Shown piece by piece: positions 9,352 through 17,489 of a stretch of 64,000 nt of DNA. Source of the DNA: Deltaproteobacteria bacterium. Lineage in GTDB: Bacteria; Myxococcota_A; UBA796; GCA-2862545. Where the stretch lies: positions 62,001-126,000 of the forward strand of contig REDI01000050.1 in the NCBI GenBank assembly GCA_007693595.1, written 5' to 3'. The position numbers and the translations under genes are program-made. Below the pieces are notes generated by a model. It made no database searches. It worked only from the letters and a program-made list of their open reading frames with translations, and was not told the DNA's origin. Position 1 is the first letter of the stretch. Each line of letters starts with the position of its first letter.

Positions 9352-10074
9352 ATGATCCCCGCACGAGGCGCCGCGCTGTATAAGGGCAAGGCCAAGTCCG
9401 TCTTCGCCACCGATGACCCCTCGCTCGTGATCCTGCGCTTCTCCGATGAAGCGACCGCATTCAACGGCGTCAAGCAGGCGGTCTTCCAAGATAAGGGTCG
9501 CATCAACTGCGCGATCACCGCCCACCTCTTCGACGAGCTGGCGGCTCGGGGCGTGCCCTCTCATATGGTCCGTCAGCTCGGCGAGCGGGATCTGCTCTGC
9601 CACAAGGTCGAGATCATCCCTGTCGAGGTGGTCGTTCGTAACGTCATCGCCGGGAGCCTCGCTCGCCGCTACGGCTTGACCGAGGGCGAGCCGCTCGACG
9701 AGCCGCTGGTGGAGCTCTTCCTCAAGTCCGATGAGCTCAACGATCCCCTGCTCACCGAAGAGGTCGCGGTTCGCTTCGACTTCGCGAAGCGGTGGGAGCT
9801 TCAGTGCATGCGCGAGCAGGCGCTCCAGGTCAACGACCTGCTCCGCGCCTTCTGGGGGGAGCTCGGCATCGATCTGATCGACTTCAAGCTCGAGTTCGGC
9901 CGCCTTGACGGTAAGGTCGTCCTGGCCGATGAGATCACGCCGGATGGCTCCCGACTCTGGGAGCGGGGGACCGGCCAGCGCTTCGATAAGGACGTCTTTC
10001 GACGCGATCTGGGCGATCTGAGCCAGACCTACCGTGCGCTGCACGCGCGCGTCTTCGGCGAGACCCAGGCCTGA
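9352..10074 (+). CDS. purC: SAICAR synthetase (phosphoribosylaminoimidazole-succinocarboxamide synthase)
   Basis: 240 residues, normal for PurC. It joins CAIR and aspartate with ATP in de novo purine synthesis. The start (YKGKAKSVF), the VRNVIAGSLARR block, the DFKLEFG stretch and the ADEITPDGSRLW block are all family signatures and look intact. The ATG at 9352 follows GGAGG by 5 bases; an upstream in-frame start would add 17 unrelated residues. The next gene, a PurF-like protein, starts 10 bases after the stop, so the two are almost certainly on one message. Confidence 0.97.
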   Translation: MIPARGAALYKGKAKSVFATDDPSLVILRFSDEATAFNGVKQAVFQDKGRINCAITAHLFDELAARGVPSHMVRQLGERDLLCHKVEIIPVEVVVRNVIAGSLARRYGLTEGEPLDEPLVELFLKSDELNDPLLTEEVAVRFDFAKRWELQCMREQALQVNDLLRAFWGELGIDLIDFKLEFGRLDGKVVLADEITPDGSRLWERGTGQRFDKDVFRRDLGDLSQTYRALHARVFGETQA

Positions 10075-10084
10075 GGGGGGCGAG

Positions 10085-11497
10085 ATGATCCAAGATGACG
10101 GCAACCTCTTCGCGGTCTCGGGCCACCCGCGCGCGGCATGGGTCACCTACCTTGGTCTGCTCGCCATGGGGCACCGCGCGGCGGGCGGCATCGGTCTGCT
10201 CGCCTCCGAAGGTACGGGCCTGCAGGGTTGGTGGGCGCGCCGCCAAGAGCTCGGCCCCGATGCCGCGCTCGTGCTCGACACCCTACCGGGGAGCCTGGCT
10301 CTCGGGCGTCTCTCGGCGGGTCCGACCGAGGGCTTCGAGCGCCGCCCCCTCGAGCCGGTCCGTCGCTGGTGGCATCGGGGGCAGCTGGGCTGCGCCACCG
10401 CGGGGCGGCTCACGAATGGGGTGGCCCTGCGAAAGCACCTCTTCGAAGACCAGGGCTCCCTCGCGAGCGACACCGATGCCGAGCTCATAACCTCGCTTGT
10501 GGCGCGGGGCAGGGGCAGCAACGTCGTCAGCTCGACCGTGCACGCGCTCTTCGATCTGACGGGGGCGTTCAACCTGATCGTCGCCACCCCGACCCAGCTT
10601 GTGGTCTGTCGCGATCCTTGTGGCTTTCGACCGCTCTTCTTCGGTCGGGTCGATGGCGCCCCCGCCGTAGCTAGTGAGTCGGTCGCCCTGCTCGAGGTGG
10701 GCGCGACGGAGCTGCGCGAGGTGGAGCCGGGCGAGGTGTTGGTGATCGAGGGCGCTCAAGTCGCGACGCTCCATCCCTTCTTGCGGGGCGAGCGACGCCG
10801 CATGGCCAGCTTGGTCGACCTGGTCGCCCTCGCGCGTCCCGAGAGCACGGTCGCTGGGGAGCAGGCTGCCGAGATCCGAGCCGCGCTCGGTCGGGCCTTG
10901 GCGCTTCATGCTCCATCTCCCGAGGCCGCGACCGTGGTCGGGGTCCAGGGCGGTCTGGCTGCCGCCCAGGGCTATGCGCAGGCTCTCGGGCGCCCTTTCA
11001 CCGGCATGATCGCCCCCTTCGTCGAGGGCGGCCAGTCCCCGCTCCCGCCCATCGAGCTCCACGGTCGGGGCCCTGTCTCGGGGTATCGCCTCGAAGGTCC
11101 CGCCTCGGCCGCAGTCACCCTCGTCGTGCCGGCCTTGGCTCAGGCCGCCTCGGTCCGGCCCTACATCCAGGCCCTGCGGCGGGCCGGCGCGGGCGCCATT
11201 CATCTGCGGATCGCGTCGCCACCGATCGTCGCGTCCGAGCCGTATGGCCTCGCGCTCCCACCGCCCGAAGGACTCTTCGCCCAACGATTCAGAGCCCTCG
11301 ACGAACAAGCGCGCGCGCTGTCGGTGGACTCCGTCGGGTGGCTCTCGCTCGACGCGCTCCGAGCCTCCGTCCCAAGCTTCGAACAAGGCTGGTGCGACAC
11401 GATCTGGTCGGGGGAGCTCCCGATCCCTGCCCATGCCCCCGAGGCTCAGCTCGCGCTGACCTTCTCGGGCTCCGATGCCTCGGACACCGAGTCGTGA
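10085..11497 (+). CDS. Amidophosphoribosyltransferase-like protein (PurF fold) with both active sites lost
   Basis: 470 residues that align end to end with PurF, by eye. Conserved landmarks include RLTNGVALRKHLFED, SDTDAELI, CRDPCGFRPLFFGR, VASESVALLEVG, VEPGEVLVIEG and LARPES. The catalytic positions are gone: the N-terminal nucleophile Cys is Gly6 after a five-residue leader, the AHNGN oxyanion motif reads ATAGR, HRGQ reads HRAA, and the PRPP loop DDSIVRGTT reads PALAQAAS (about residues 347-354). The frame is intact and has normal codon use, so it is a maintained pseudoenzyme rather than a decaying pseudogene. Being coupled to purC suggests a regulatory or scaffolding role in purine synthesis, but that is inference. 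It cannot be the working PurF. Confidence 0.86.
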   Translation: MIQDDGNLFAVSGHPRAAWVTYLGLLAMGHRAAGGIGLLASEGTGLQGWWARRQELGPDAALVLDTLPGSLALGRLSAGPTEGFERRPLEPVRRWWHRGQLGCATAGRLTNGVALRKHLFEDQGSLASDTDAELITSLVARGRGSNVVSSTVHALFDLTGAFNLIVATPTQLVVCRDPCGFRPLFFGRVDGAPAVASESVALLEVGATELREVEPGEVLVIEGAQVATLHPFLRGERRRMASLVDLVALARPESTVAGEQAAEIRAALGRALALHAPSPEAATVVGVQGGLAAAQGYAQALGRPFTGMIAPFVEGGQSPLPPIELHGRGPVSGYRLEGPASAAVTLVVPALAQAASVRPYIQALRRAGAGAIHLRIASPPIVASEPYGLALPPPEGLFAQRFRALDEQARALSVDSVGWLSLDALRASVPSFEQGWCDTIWSGELPIPAHAPEAQLALTFSGSDASDTES

Positions 11498-11598
11498 TCC
11501 CCTCGATTCTGCGGAGCGCGAGTCGTTTCGAGCCGGTTGACGTGGGCAGGAGCGCGCGCGGCGCAGGACTGAGTTAGGGGGCGGCGGGAGGGTTGGCT

Positions 11599-12363
11599 GT
11601 GGCGCGTCCGCCGTACTACGATAACGACGATCCGTACTCCGAGCCCCCCATGCCAGGCTTCGGCTCCCAGCGTTCCGGCGCTCCCTTCCAAGAGCCTCGT
11701 TCGGGCGAAGACATCTGGGGCCCGAGCGATCCGAGCGGCTCCTCGTCCGGCTCCTCTTCCGGCTTGGGTCAAGGCGGCGCGGGGCGCATCGTGCTCATGG
11801 GCTTCACCTTTCTCTTTCTCGTCGTGGTAGGGGCCGTCATCGGGGCGAACCTGATCCCCTGGACCGACATGGAAGAACAGGTGATCGAGCCGATCGAGGC
11901 CACGCCGGCGCGCTGGAGCCCGGGTTCCGGGCCCCTCGTTGAGGGGATAGAGATCCCTGGCGAGCGCCCTGCCCGGCTACGCTGGTCGCTCGATGGCCGG
12001 CAACTGGGGTGGTCCTCGGTGGATTCGGATCGGGGTCGGCGTGTCGCGACCGTCATCGAGGTGGGCTCCGAGTTCAGCGAGCCCGTCGAGGCCGATCCCC
12101 AGCCCGACTGGCTCACGGCCCCGCGACCCAGCGGCGACTGGACCGTGAGCATCGAGCATGGCCTGGTCGTCGTGCGCGGGCCGACCCGCCCCGAGGGCGA
12201 GGTCGTGGATCTGGGGCAGATGCAGCTCCACAGCGTGTCCTCACCCGCGCTCTACGAGCGGGGGGACCGCCTGTGGCTCGCGGTGGTCGGGCTTCGCGGC
12301 ACCACCGCCGAGGTTCCCACCCTGCACGTCATCGAGCTGACGCGGTTGGTTGCGCGTCGCTGA
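11599..12363 (+). CDS. Single-pass membrane protein with low-complexity cytoplasmic tail, unknown function
   Basis: 254 residues from GTG 11599 (GGAGG 7 bases upstream; a TTG six bases earlier sits too close to it). Residues 1-60 are disordered (Pro/Gly/Ser, with a Ser-Gly run), one membrane segment spans about 63-85, and the remaining 170 residues lie outside. That part has short strand patterns (LRWSLDGRQLGWSS, WTVSIEHGLVVVRG) reminiscent of beta-propeller blades of the TolB/PD40 kind. I cannot name the family. Its end overlaps the end of epmA, encoded on the other strand, by 35 bases. Confidence 0.7.
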   Translation: MARPPYYDNDDPYSEPPMPGFGSQRSGAPFQEPRSGEDIWGPSDPSGSSSGSSSGLGQGGAGRIVLMGFTFLFLVVVGAVIGANLIPWTDMEEQVIEPIEATPARWSPGSGPLVEGIEIPGERPARLRWSLDGRQLGWSSVDSDRGRRVATVIEVGSEFSEPVEADPQPDWLTAPRPSGDWTVSIEHGLVVVRGPTRPEGEVVDLGQMQLHSVSSPALYERGDRLWLAVVGLRGTTAEVPTLHVIELTRLVARR

Positions 12364-13171
12364 TCGTTGTCGGTACTTGCGCGGGTCCGATACCCCGCCA
12401 GCCGCAGAGGACGGCCACCAGTCGCTCGACGCCCAGCGCGATGCCCGCACACCGTGGAAGACGGTCGATCGCGTCGAGGGCGAGCTCGTCGATGGGGTGG
12501 GGGGGCTCTCCGGCGGCGCGGCGCTCCTGGTTGGCCTCGATCCATCGCTGCCGAAGCTCGCGGGCGTCGCCGAGCTCCTGGAAGGCGTTCGCGATCTCGA
12601 TCCCCCCGAGATAGGCCTCGAAGCGTTCGCATCGGGCGTAGTCTCTGTCGGTGCGCACGGTCGCCAAGGCGGCCTGGCTCGCGGGCCAGCCCTCGACGAA
12701 GCAGGGGTGGGTGAGCCGGGGCTCGATCTCTTCGAGGTAGCGGCGGAAGAAGGCGGTGTCCCAGTCCTCGGGGTCGCGGCTGCTCAGATCGGATGCGGAG
12801 CAGCTCCGCAGATCGAGGCCACACATCTGCAGGAAGAGCTCCCGCACCGGGTGCCGGCTCCAGGCGGCGGGAGCGGGTTGGGCGAGGGCTTGGGCGACCG
12901 TGCCGACGAGATCCTGAACCTCATACATCAGATCAGGGAGCGTCGCTCCGGCTCGATACCACTCCAACATCAGGAACTCCGAGGCGTGCCACGGCCCGCT
13001 CTCTCGCGCTCGAAGACAAGGACCCAGCTCGTAGACTCTGGGCAGACCGGCAGCGAGCACCCGCTTGAGCGCGAGCTCGGGCGAGGTGCGCAGAGCGCCT
13101 CCCTCGCGGACCGAATAGGCGAAGAGGGTCGGCTCCAGGGCAGGCGAGGGCACCCGCACCGGGGTAGGCAC
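12329..13171 (-). CDS. epmA: EF-P lysine ligase EpmA (lysyl-tRNA-synthetase paralogue); 5' end unresolved
   Basis: EpmA attaches (R)-beta-lysine to a lysine of elongation factor P. The class II synthetase core is clear: LRTSPELALKRVLAAG, FLMLEWYRAG (motif 2), FPASQA-equivalent WPASQAALA, ERFEAYLGGIEIANAFQEL and GIALGVERLV (motif 3). The anticodon-binding domain of LysRS is absent, as in EpmA. The first standard start is GTG 13171, but homology continues upstream in frame for about 20 residues (ALRAIRGWFDRHGYLEV, motif 1), up to a stop at 13262-13264, with no ATG, GTG or TTG there. Either a rare codon (for example ATC) is used, or the truncated form is made. The gene lies directly after efp on the same strand. 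Confidence 0.88.
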   Translation of the reverse strand: MPTPVRVPSPALEPTLFAYSVREGGALRTSPELALKRVLAAGLPRVYELGPCLRARESGPWHASEFLMLEWYRAGATLPDLMYEVQDLVGTVAQALAQPAPAAWSRHPVRELFLQMCGLDLRSCSASDLSSRDPEDWDTAFFRRYLEEIEPRLTHPCFVEGWPASQAALATVRTDRDYARCERFEAYLGGIEIANAFQELGDARELRQRWIEANQERRAAGEPPHPIDELALDAIDRLPRCAGIALGVERLVAVLCGWRGIGPAQVPTTISDAQPTASAR

Positions 13172-13257
13172 CTCGAGGTAGCCGTGGCGATCGAACCAGC
13201 CGCGGATCGCGCGGAGGGCGGTCGCGCGGGCGACGAGCCCCTGGGGGTCGATCGCGT

Positions 13258-13821
13258 CTACTTACGCACCCGCTCGACATACTCGCCGGTGCGGGTGTCG
13301 ATCTTGATGGTCTCGCCCTGCTCGACGAACAGGGGCACGTTGACGCTGGCGCCGGTGCTGAGCTCGGCGGTCTTGGTCGCGCCCGTGGCGGTATTGCCCT
13401 TCACACCGGGCTCGCAGTAGGTGATCTCGAGCTCGACAAAGTTGGGCAGCTCGATGTTGATCGGGCGGCCATTCCAGAAGAGCACCCGCACCATCATCTC
13501 GTCGATGAGCCACCGGGCGTCGTCGGCGAGCACGGAGTCCTCGATCATGACCTGCTCGAACGAGGTCGTATCCATGAAGACACGCATGTTACCTTCGGGG
13601 TAGATGTACTGCATCTCGCGCTCTTCGATGTCGGCGGGCTGAAGTTTCTCGCCGGTGCGGAAGGTGCGGTCCAGCACGTTACCCGAGGTCAGGCTCTTGA
13701 GCTTGGTGCGGGTGAAGGCCGTGCCCTTGCCCGGCTTGACGAACTGAAAGTACGTCACGACGTAGGGCTGGCCATCGAACTCGATCTTGAGGCCGTTGCG
13801 GATATCGGAGGTCTCGTACAT
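13258..13821 (-). CDS. efp: Translation elongation factor P
   Basis: 187 residues in three domains (KOW-like start, OB, C-terminal OB), standard for EF-P, which rescues ribosomes stalled at polyproline. The tip loop is FVKPGKGTAF, with Lys32 at the position that EpmA/EpmB modify in E. coli (Lys34), so the modification genes next to it fit. Its ATG (13821) overlaps the ATG of epmB on the other strand by two bases. A purine-rich GAGAA stretch precedes the start but there is no strong Shine-Dalgarno sequence. Confidence 0.97.
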   Translation of the reverse strand: MYETSDIRNGLKIEFDGQPYVVTYFQFVKPGKGTAFTRTKLKSLTSGNVLDRTFRTGEKLQPADIEEREMQYIYPEGNMRVFMDTTSFEQVMIEDSVLADDARWLIDEMMVRVLFWNGRPINIELPNFVELEITYCEPGVKGNTATGATKTAELSTGASVNVPLFVEQGETIKIDTRTGEYVERVRK

Positions 13822-13822
13822 G
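13807..13822. promoter_or_regulatory. Overlapping divergent start codons of efp and epmB, with epmB ribosome-binding site inside efp
   Basis: CATG at 13819-13822 supplies the ATG of efp on the minus strand and of epmB on the plus strand. GGAGG at 13807-13811 is placed 8 bases before the epmB ATG, inside the efp coding sequence. If both starts are right, each promoter must lie inside the other gene. Confidence 0.6.
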
Positions 13823-14854
13823 GGTGATTCTCGCGCGAAGGGTTCGACGGGCTGGCAGGCGTATCACAGCCGACCAGAACCCGCGACAACAGTCTCGGTC
13901 GTGGGTCGCCCAGCCCTGCTCGCCGCCCGCCCCGATCTGGCGGCGCACTGGGCGCAAGCCGATGCCCTCTTCCCGGTTCGGGTGACCGGCTCCTTCTGGT
14001 CGCGCGTCGATCCTTCGGATCGGCTCGACCCCCTGGCGCGTCAGGTCCTCCCCTCCGCCGAGGAGCTCGACGATCCCGAAGGGCTCGACGATCCGGTCGG
14101 CGATGCAGCGTGCAGTCCCCTGCCTTGGGTCGTCCACAAGTACCCCGACCGGGTCTTGATCCTGCTGACCAAGCGGTGCCATCTGTATTGCCGCTACTGC
14201 TTCCGACGAACCTTCGATCCGGCGGAGCGTGAAGACCCCACCGTCGAGGAGCTGGACGCGGCCATCGCCTATGCCCGGCGGAGCGGGGCCGAAGAGGTCA
14301 TCCTCTCGGGTGGCGATCCCCTCGCGGTGCGCGATGAGAGGCTGTTTGACGTGATCGATGCCCTCCGCCCCTCGGTCCCCGTCCTGCGGGTCCACTCGCG
14401 TGCGCCCATCACCAAGCCCGCTCGGGTGACGGAGCGGTTGGTCCGCGGGCTGGCGTCGCGAGCGCCAGTATGGATGGTCGTGCACTGCAATCATCCGCGC
14501 GAGCTCTCCCCCGAGGTCGACGAGGCCCTGCGTCTCCTGATCCGTGCCGGGGTGCCGGTGATGAACCAAGCGGTGCTCCTGCGAGGCGTCAACGACGATG
14601 TCGAGGTGCTGGTCGAGCTCTGCCGGGCGCTCGTTCGGCGGGGGGTCAAGCCCTACTACCTTCACCACCCCGATCGGGTGCGCGGGGCGGGTCATTTCGC
14701 CCTTTCACCCCAAGAGGGGCTATCCTTATACCATGCACTACGCCGTCGACTGAGCGGCTTGGCGACCCCTCGCTACGTCATCGATCCCCCCGACGGTCGT
14801 GGAAAGATCGACGTGGAGCGCCACCTCGGCTCGTTGGACCTTTCGTTGGCGTAG
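13820..14854 (+). CDS. epmB: EF-P-specific lysine 2,3-aminomutase EpmB (radical SAM)
   Basis: 344 residues, close to the 342 of E. coli EpmB. It converts (S)-alpha-lysine to (R)-beta-lysine for EpmA to attach to EF-P. The radical SAM motif is KRCHLYCRYCFRR (Cys120, 124, 127), followed by the SAM-binding ILSGGDPL block; later come RVHSRAPITKPARVTERLV and KPYYLHHPDRVRGAGHF, typical of the aminomutase family. The start 13820 is supported by GGAGG and by length; GTG 13901 is an alternative that would leave room for divergent promoters. Short length without the extra C-terminal domain points to EpmB rather than the catabolic KamA. Confidence 0.88.
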   Translation: MGDSRAKGSTGWQAYHSRPEPATTVSVVGRPALLAARPDLAAHWAQADALFPVRVTGSFWSRVDPSDRLDPLARQVLPSAEELDDPEGLDDPVGDAACSPLPWVVHKYPDRVLILLTKRCHLYCRYCFRRTFDPAEREDPTVEELDAAIAYARRSGAEEVILSGGDPLAVRDERLFDVIDALRPSVPVLRVHSRAPITKPARVTERLVRGLASRAPVWMVVHCNHPRELSPEVDEALRLLIRAGVPVMNQAVLLRGVNDDVEVLVELCRALVRRGVKPYYLHHPDRVRGAGHFALSPQEGLSLYHALRRRLSGLATPRYVIDPPDGRGKIDVERHLGSLDLSLA

Positions 14855-14901
14855 CGAGGGTCGACTCATCCCTTTGCCGTAGCTGACCCGTTCTAGCTCG
14901 C

Positions 14902-14916
14902 TTCTTCGGGGAAGAA
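14902..14916. other. Short inverted repeat between epmB and a lipoprotein gene
   Basis: TTCTTC GGG GAAGAA, a perfect 6-base-pair stem with a 3-base loop, 48 bases after the epmB stop and 87 before the next start. No T tract follows. It could be a weak terminator or an operator. Confidence 0.3.
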
Positions 14917-15002
14917 ATACGGGGTGGAAGTCAAGGGGGGCTTTCCGGATCGCGAGCGTGATGCTACGGTGGGTCCGCGCCGAGTGCGCGTGGAGGATCA
15001 GG

Positions 15003-15809
15003 ATGCGCTCCGTCGTCTTTGTGGCTAGCCTCTCGCTTGTCTTTGCCCTCTCGGGTTGCAAGAAAGGCGCGCCCGAAAAGGTCGCTGATTCCGACGCGTC
15101 CACGTCTGACGCCGACGCGCCGGCCTTCGTGGACCTCTCCTTGATGGACGACGACGAAGACCTCGACGACCTCATGGGGTCCGAGCTCAACGTGCCCGTC
15201 GAAGAGGAGTGCGGGCAGCTCCGCAGACTCGAGCCCAAGGCCATGATGGGCAAGCTAACCGATGGCGAAATCCGCTGCTTAGATCGCACGCTTCGCGAGA
15301 GCGACCGCCAGACCTACAAGAATAAGGTCAGCCGGGTCCTCATGGCCGATGCCTTCGCCAAGAAGAACGATGATCGCTGGGAAGCCGTCGTGCGTCGCCA
15401 CCTCAACGACATCGATCGCTCCGATCCCGATCTCTGCTACAAGTTCGCGGCCTTTATGGCGAAGCGGGTCACGAACAAGGGCCCCGACGCCGCCGACGAG
15501 GTCATGAAGTGGGCCGACGTCGCCCTCGAAAACAAGCAGGTCTGGAGCGGCGACGCCTACGTCAAGCGGGTGCACAACCTGTACAAGATCAAGGCGGTTG
15601 CGGCCTATCAGAAGTGGGAGTGGCTCGAGGCCAAGTTCAAGAAGGACCCGACGGCCGAGGTCTCGAAGGCTCGCGAGGAGTCCAGGAATGAGGCAAAGAA
15701 TCTGGCGCGTGAGTGGCTCGCCTACGCCAAGGATGCGGGCCTCGACCAAGCCGACGCCTACAACCGCTGCGTCTCAGCGGCTGGAACCTCGGAGTTCTGC
15801 CAGATTTGA
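15003..15809 (+). CDS. Acidic lipoprotein of unknown function
   Basis: 268 residues from ATG 15003 with GGAGG 6 bases upstream. The N-terminus ends in a lipobox (FALSGC), followed by KKGAPEK, so it is a lipoprotein without an Asp at +2. Residues about 30-65 are strongly acidic (Asp/Glu runs such as DDDEDLDDLMG), and the rest is helical and rich in Lys, Trp and Tyr, with a few Cys (LCYKF, NRCVSAAG, EFCQI) that may pair. No known domain is recognised. It converges with the RlmN-type gene. Confidence 0.75.
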   Translation: MRSVVFVASLSLVFALSGCKKGAPEKVADSDASTSDADAPAFVDLSLMDDDEDLDDLMGSELNVPVEEECGQLRRLEPKAMMGKLTDGEIRCLDRTLRESDRQTYKNKVSRVLMADAFAKKNDDRWEAVVRRHLNDIDRSDPDLCYKFAAFMAKRVTNKGPDAADEVMKWADVALENKQVWSGDAYVKRVHNLYKIKAVAAYQKWEWLEAKFKKDPTAEVSKAREESRNEAKNLAREWLAYAKDAGLDQADAYNRCVSAAGTSEFCQI

Positions 15810-15856
15810 GCCACTCCGCCTGGGGTTGACGGCAGTGTTCGGAAGGCCGCGGGGGC

Positions 15857-16888
15857 TCAGCCGGAGTGGAGCATGAGTTGGCCGCAGGCGCCGTGCACCG
15901 CGCGTCCCCTGGGCCAGCGGACCTTGGTGAGCACCCCTCGATCGAGTAGACCGTCGCGCATGCTGAGGGTCTCGTCGGGGGTGGGAGTACGAAAGGGGGC
16001 CCCGGGGAAGGGGTTGAAGGGGATGAGGTTCACGACGGCCCGTAGGTCTTGCATGAAGGCGGCGATGCCGTCGAGGTTGGCGCGGTCGTCGTTGATGCCT
16101 GGCAGGACCACTACCTCGACCATCAGGGCACGACTGCCGGGCAAGGGCCAGGCGAGCAGGGCCTCGCGGAGATCGGCGATCGTGTAGCGGCGTGAGATGG
16201 GTACGATCGCCGCGCGGGTCTCGTCGGTGCCGGCGTGTAGGCTCAGGGCGAGCTGGATGCGCCCGCCGGTGTCGAGGGCGAGCTGTCGGATGCGAGGCAC
16301 GAGGCCCACCGTGCTCACCGTGATGTGCTTGGCTGCCATGCATGGGCCGTGGGGGTCGAGGAGGATCGACACGGCATCTCGGACGGCGTCGTAGGCGGCG
16401 AGCGGCTCGCCCATGCCCATGAAGACCACCCGGGTCAGCCGGCGCGCATCTCGGTGCATCTGCTCTGCGGCGAGGTGGACCTGGGCGAGGATCTCGCCTG
16501 CCGTCAGGCTTCGGCGGAGGCCGAGAGTGCCGGTCGCGCAGAAGGTGCAGGCCATCGCGCAACCCACCTGGGAGGAGACACAGAGGGTGGCTCGATCGTG
16601 CCGCATCGGAACGATCACCGACTCCACCCGCGCCCCATCGCCCAACTCAAGGAGCAGCTTCTGGGTTTCGTCGGGGTTGTCGTGGACGGCGATCACCTTC
16701 GCCTGGGTCCGCCGGCCGTACTTCTCGAGCGTCTTGGCGTGCCGCCCGAGGCCCTCGATCTGGGGAATTGCGCAGCGTGTGCGGTGCAGGCCGCGGAAGA
16801 CCCGAGGCGCGTGGTGTTCTCCGACGCCGATCGTCCGAAGGTGTCGGGCGAGGGCGGGCAGGGGCAGGCTGTCGAGCTCGGGATGCAT
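15857..16888 (-). CDS. rlmN: RlmN/Cfr-family radical SAM rRNA methyltransferase
   Basis: 343 residues from ATG 16888, just under the usual RlmN length. RlmN methylates C2 of A2503 in 23S rRNA and A37 of some tRNAs. The cluster motif CAMACTFCATG, the SAM-binding GMGEPL, the STVGLVPRI block and the C-terminal Cys needed for the methyl-carrier thioether (HGACGQLML) are present. The frame extends upstream 97 residues but that part is compositionally a shadow; no good ribosome-binding site marks the ATG. It is divergent from the RNHCP gene. A paralogue of RlmN with another RNA target cannot be excluded, since some genomes carry several. Confidence 0.87.
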   Translation of the reverse strand: MHPELDSLPLPALARHLRTIGVGEHHAPRVFRGLHRTRCAIPQIEGLGRHAKTLEKYGRRTQAKVIAVHDNPDETQKLLLELGDGARVESVIVPMRHDRATLCVSSQVGCAMACTFCATGTLGLRRSLTAGEILAQVHLAAEQMHRDARRLTRVVFMGMGEPLAAYDAVRDAVSILLDPHGPCMAAKHITVSTVGLVPRIRQLALDTGGRIQLALSLHAGTDETRAAIVPISRRYTIADLREALLAWPLPGSRALMVEVVVLPGINDDRANLDGIAAFMQDLRAVVNLIPFNPFPGAPFRTPTPDETLSMRDGLLDRGVLTKVRWPRGRAVHGACGQLMLHSG

Positions 16889-16943
16889 GCGGACGGCTAA
16901 CACCGCGGGATGAGGTCGGGTTAGGCGATGTTGTGGAGGCAGG

Positions 16944-17489
16944 ATGGACCCCGAGCTTCGGCGACAAGCGGTAGACCTTCTCGATCGGCCGATGAGTCGG
17001 GGACAGGTGAAGCGCGCTGGGGAGGAGCTCGACGGACGTCCCGAGCTGAGGCGAGCGGTGGTCGACGTCGCCAGAGAGCGGGGGATCGAGCTGAGAGGCA
17101 GCCAGAGCCTCGCCGGCAAGAAGCTCCTCCGACATGCCCGCGATCGCGCCCTGTCCGCCCAGGTGCGCACCAACCCCATCGCCCGCGACGAGGCCTTTGT
17201 CTGTGCGCACTGCGGGCATCAGGTCGAGGCGCATGGTCGAACGGCCCGCGACCACTGCCCGAGGTGCCTGCGCAGCGTGCATGTCGACATCGTGCCGGGT
17301 GACCGCGCCGCAGGGTGTGGGGGCGTGCTCGACCCAGTCTGCGTCGAGACCCGCGGGTCCCGGCTCACGATCCACTATCGGTGTCGTCGGTGTGCGGCCG
17401 CGAGGGTGAACCGGGCGATCCTCGACGGAGACGATCCCGATGACTGGGACCTTCTCAGCGCGCTGTCGGCAGGCGAGGTGCTCTCATGA
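16944..17489 (+). CDS. RNHCP-domain zinc-ribbon protein
   Basis: 181 residues from ATG 16944 (GGAGG 4 bases before). Residues 85-155 hold the RNHCP domain, named after its core, here ARDHCPRCLRSVHVDI, with a preceding CAHCGHQV pair and a following CRRCAAARVNR pair: six or more Cys likely to bind zinc. The N-terminal 70 residues are basic and helical. The domain's function is not established to my knowledge; basic charge and zinc ribbon suggest RNA binding. It overlaps tilS by ATGA, so it is translationally coupled to a tRNA-modification enzyme, which supports an RNA-related role by inference. Confidence 0.82.
   Translation: MDPELRRQAVDLLDRPMSRGQVKRAGEELDGRPELRRAVVDVARERGIELRGSQSLAGKKLLRHARDRALSAQVRTNPIARDEAFVCAHCGHQVEAHGRTARDHCPRCLRSVHVDIVPGDRAAGCGGVLDPVCVETRGSRLTIHYRCRRCAAARVNRAILDGDDPDDWDLLSALSAGEVLS

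Noticed and set aside
16889-17179. N-terminal extension of the RlmN-type protein (97 residues)
   Set aside because: Low-complexity Ser/Arg sequence overlapping the divergent RNHCP gene; ATG 16888 gives the normal RlmN length.
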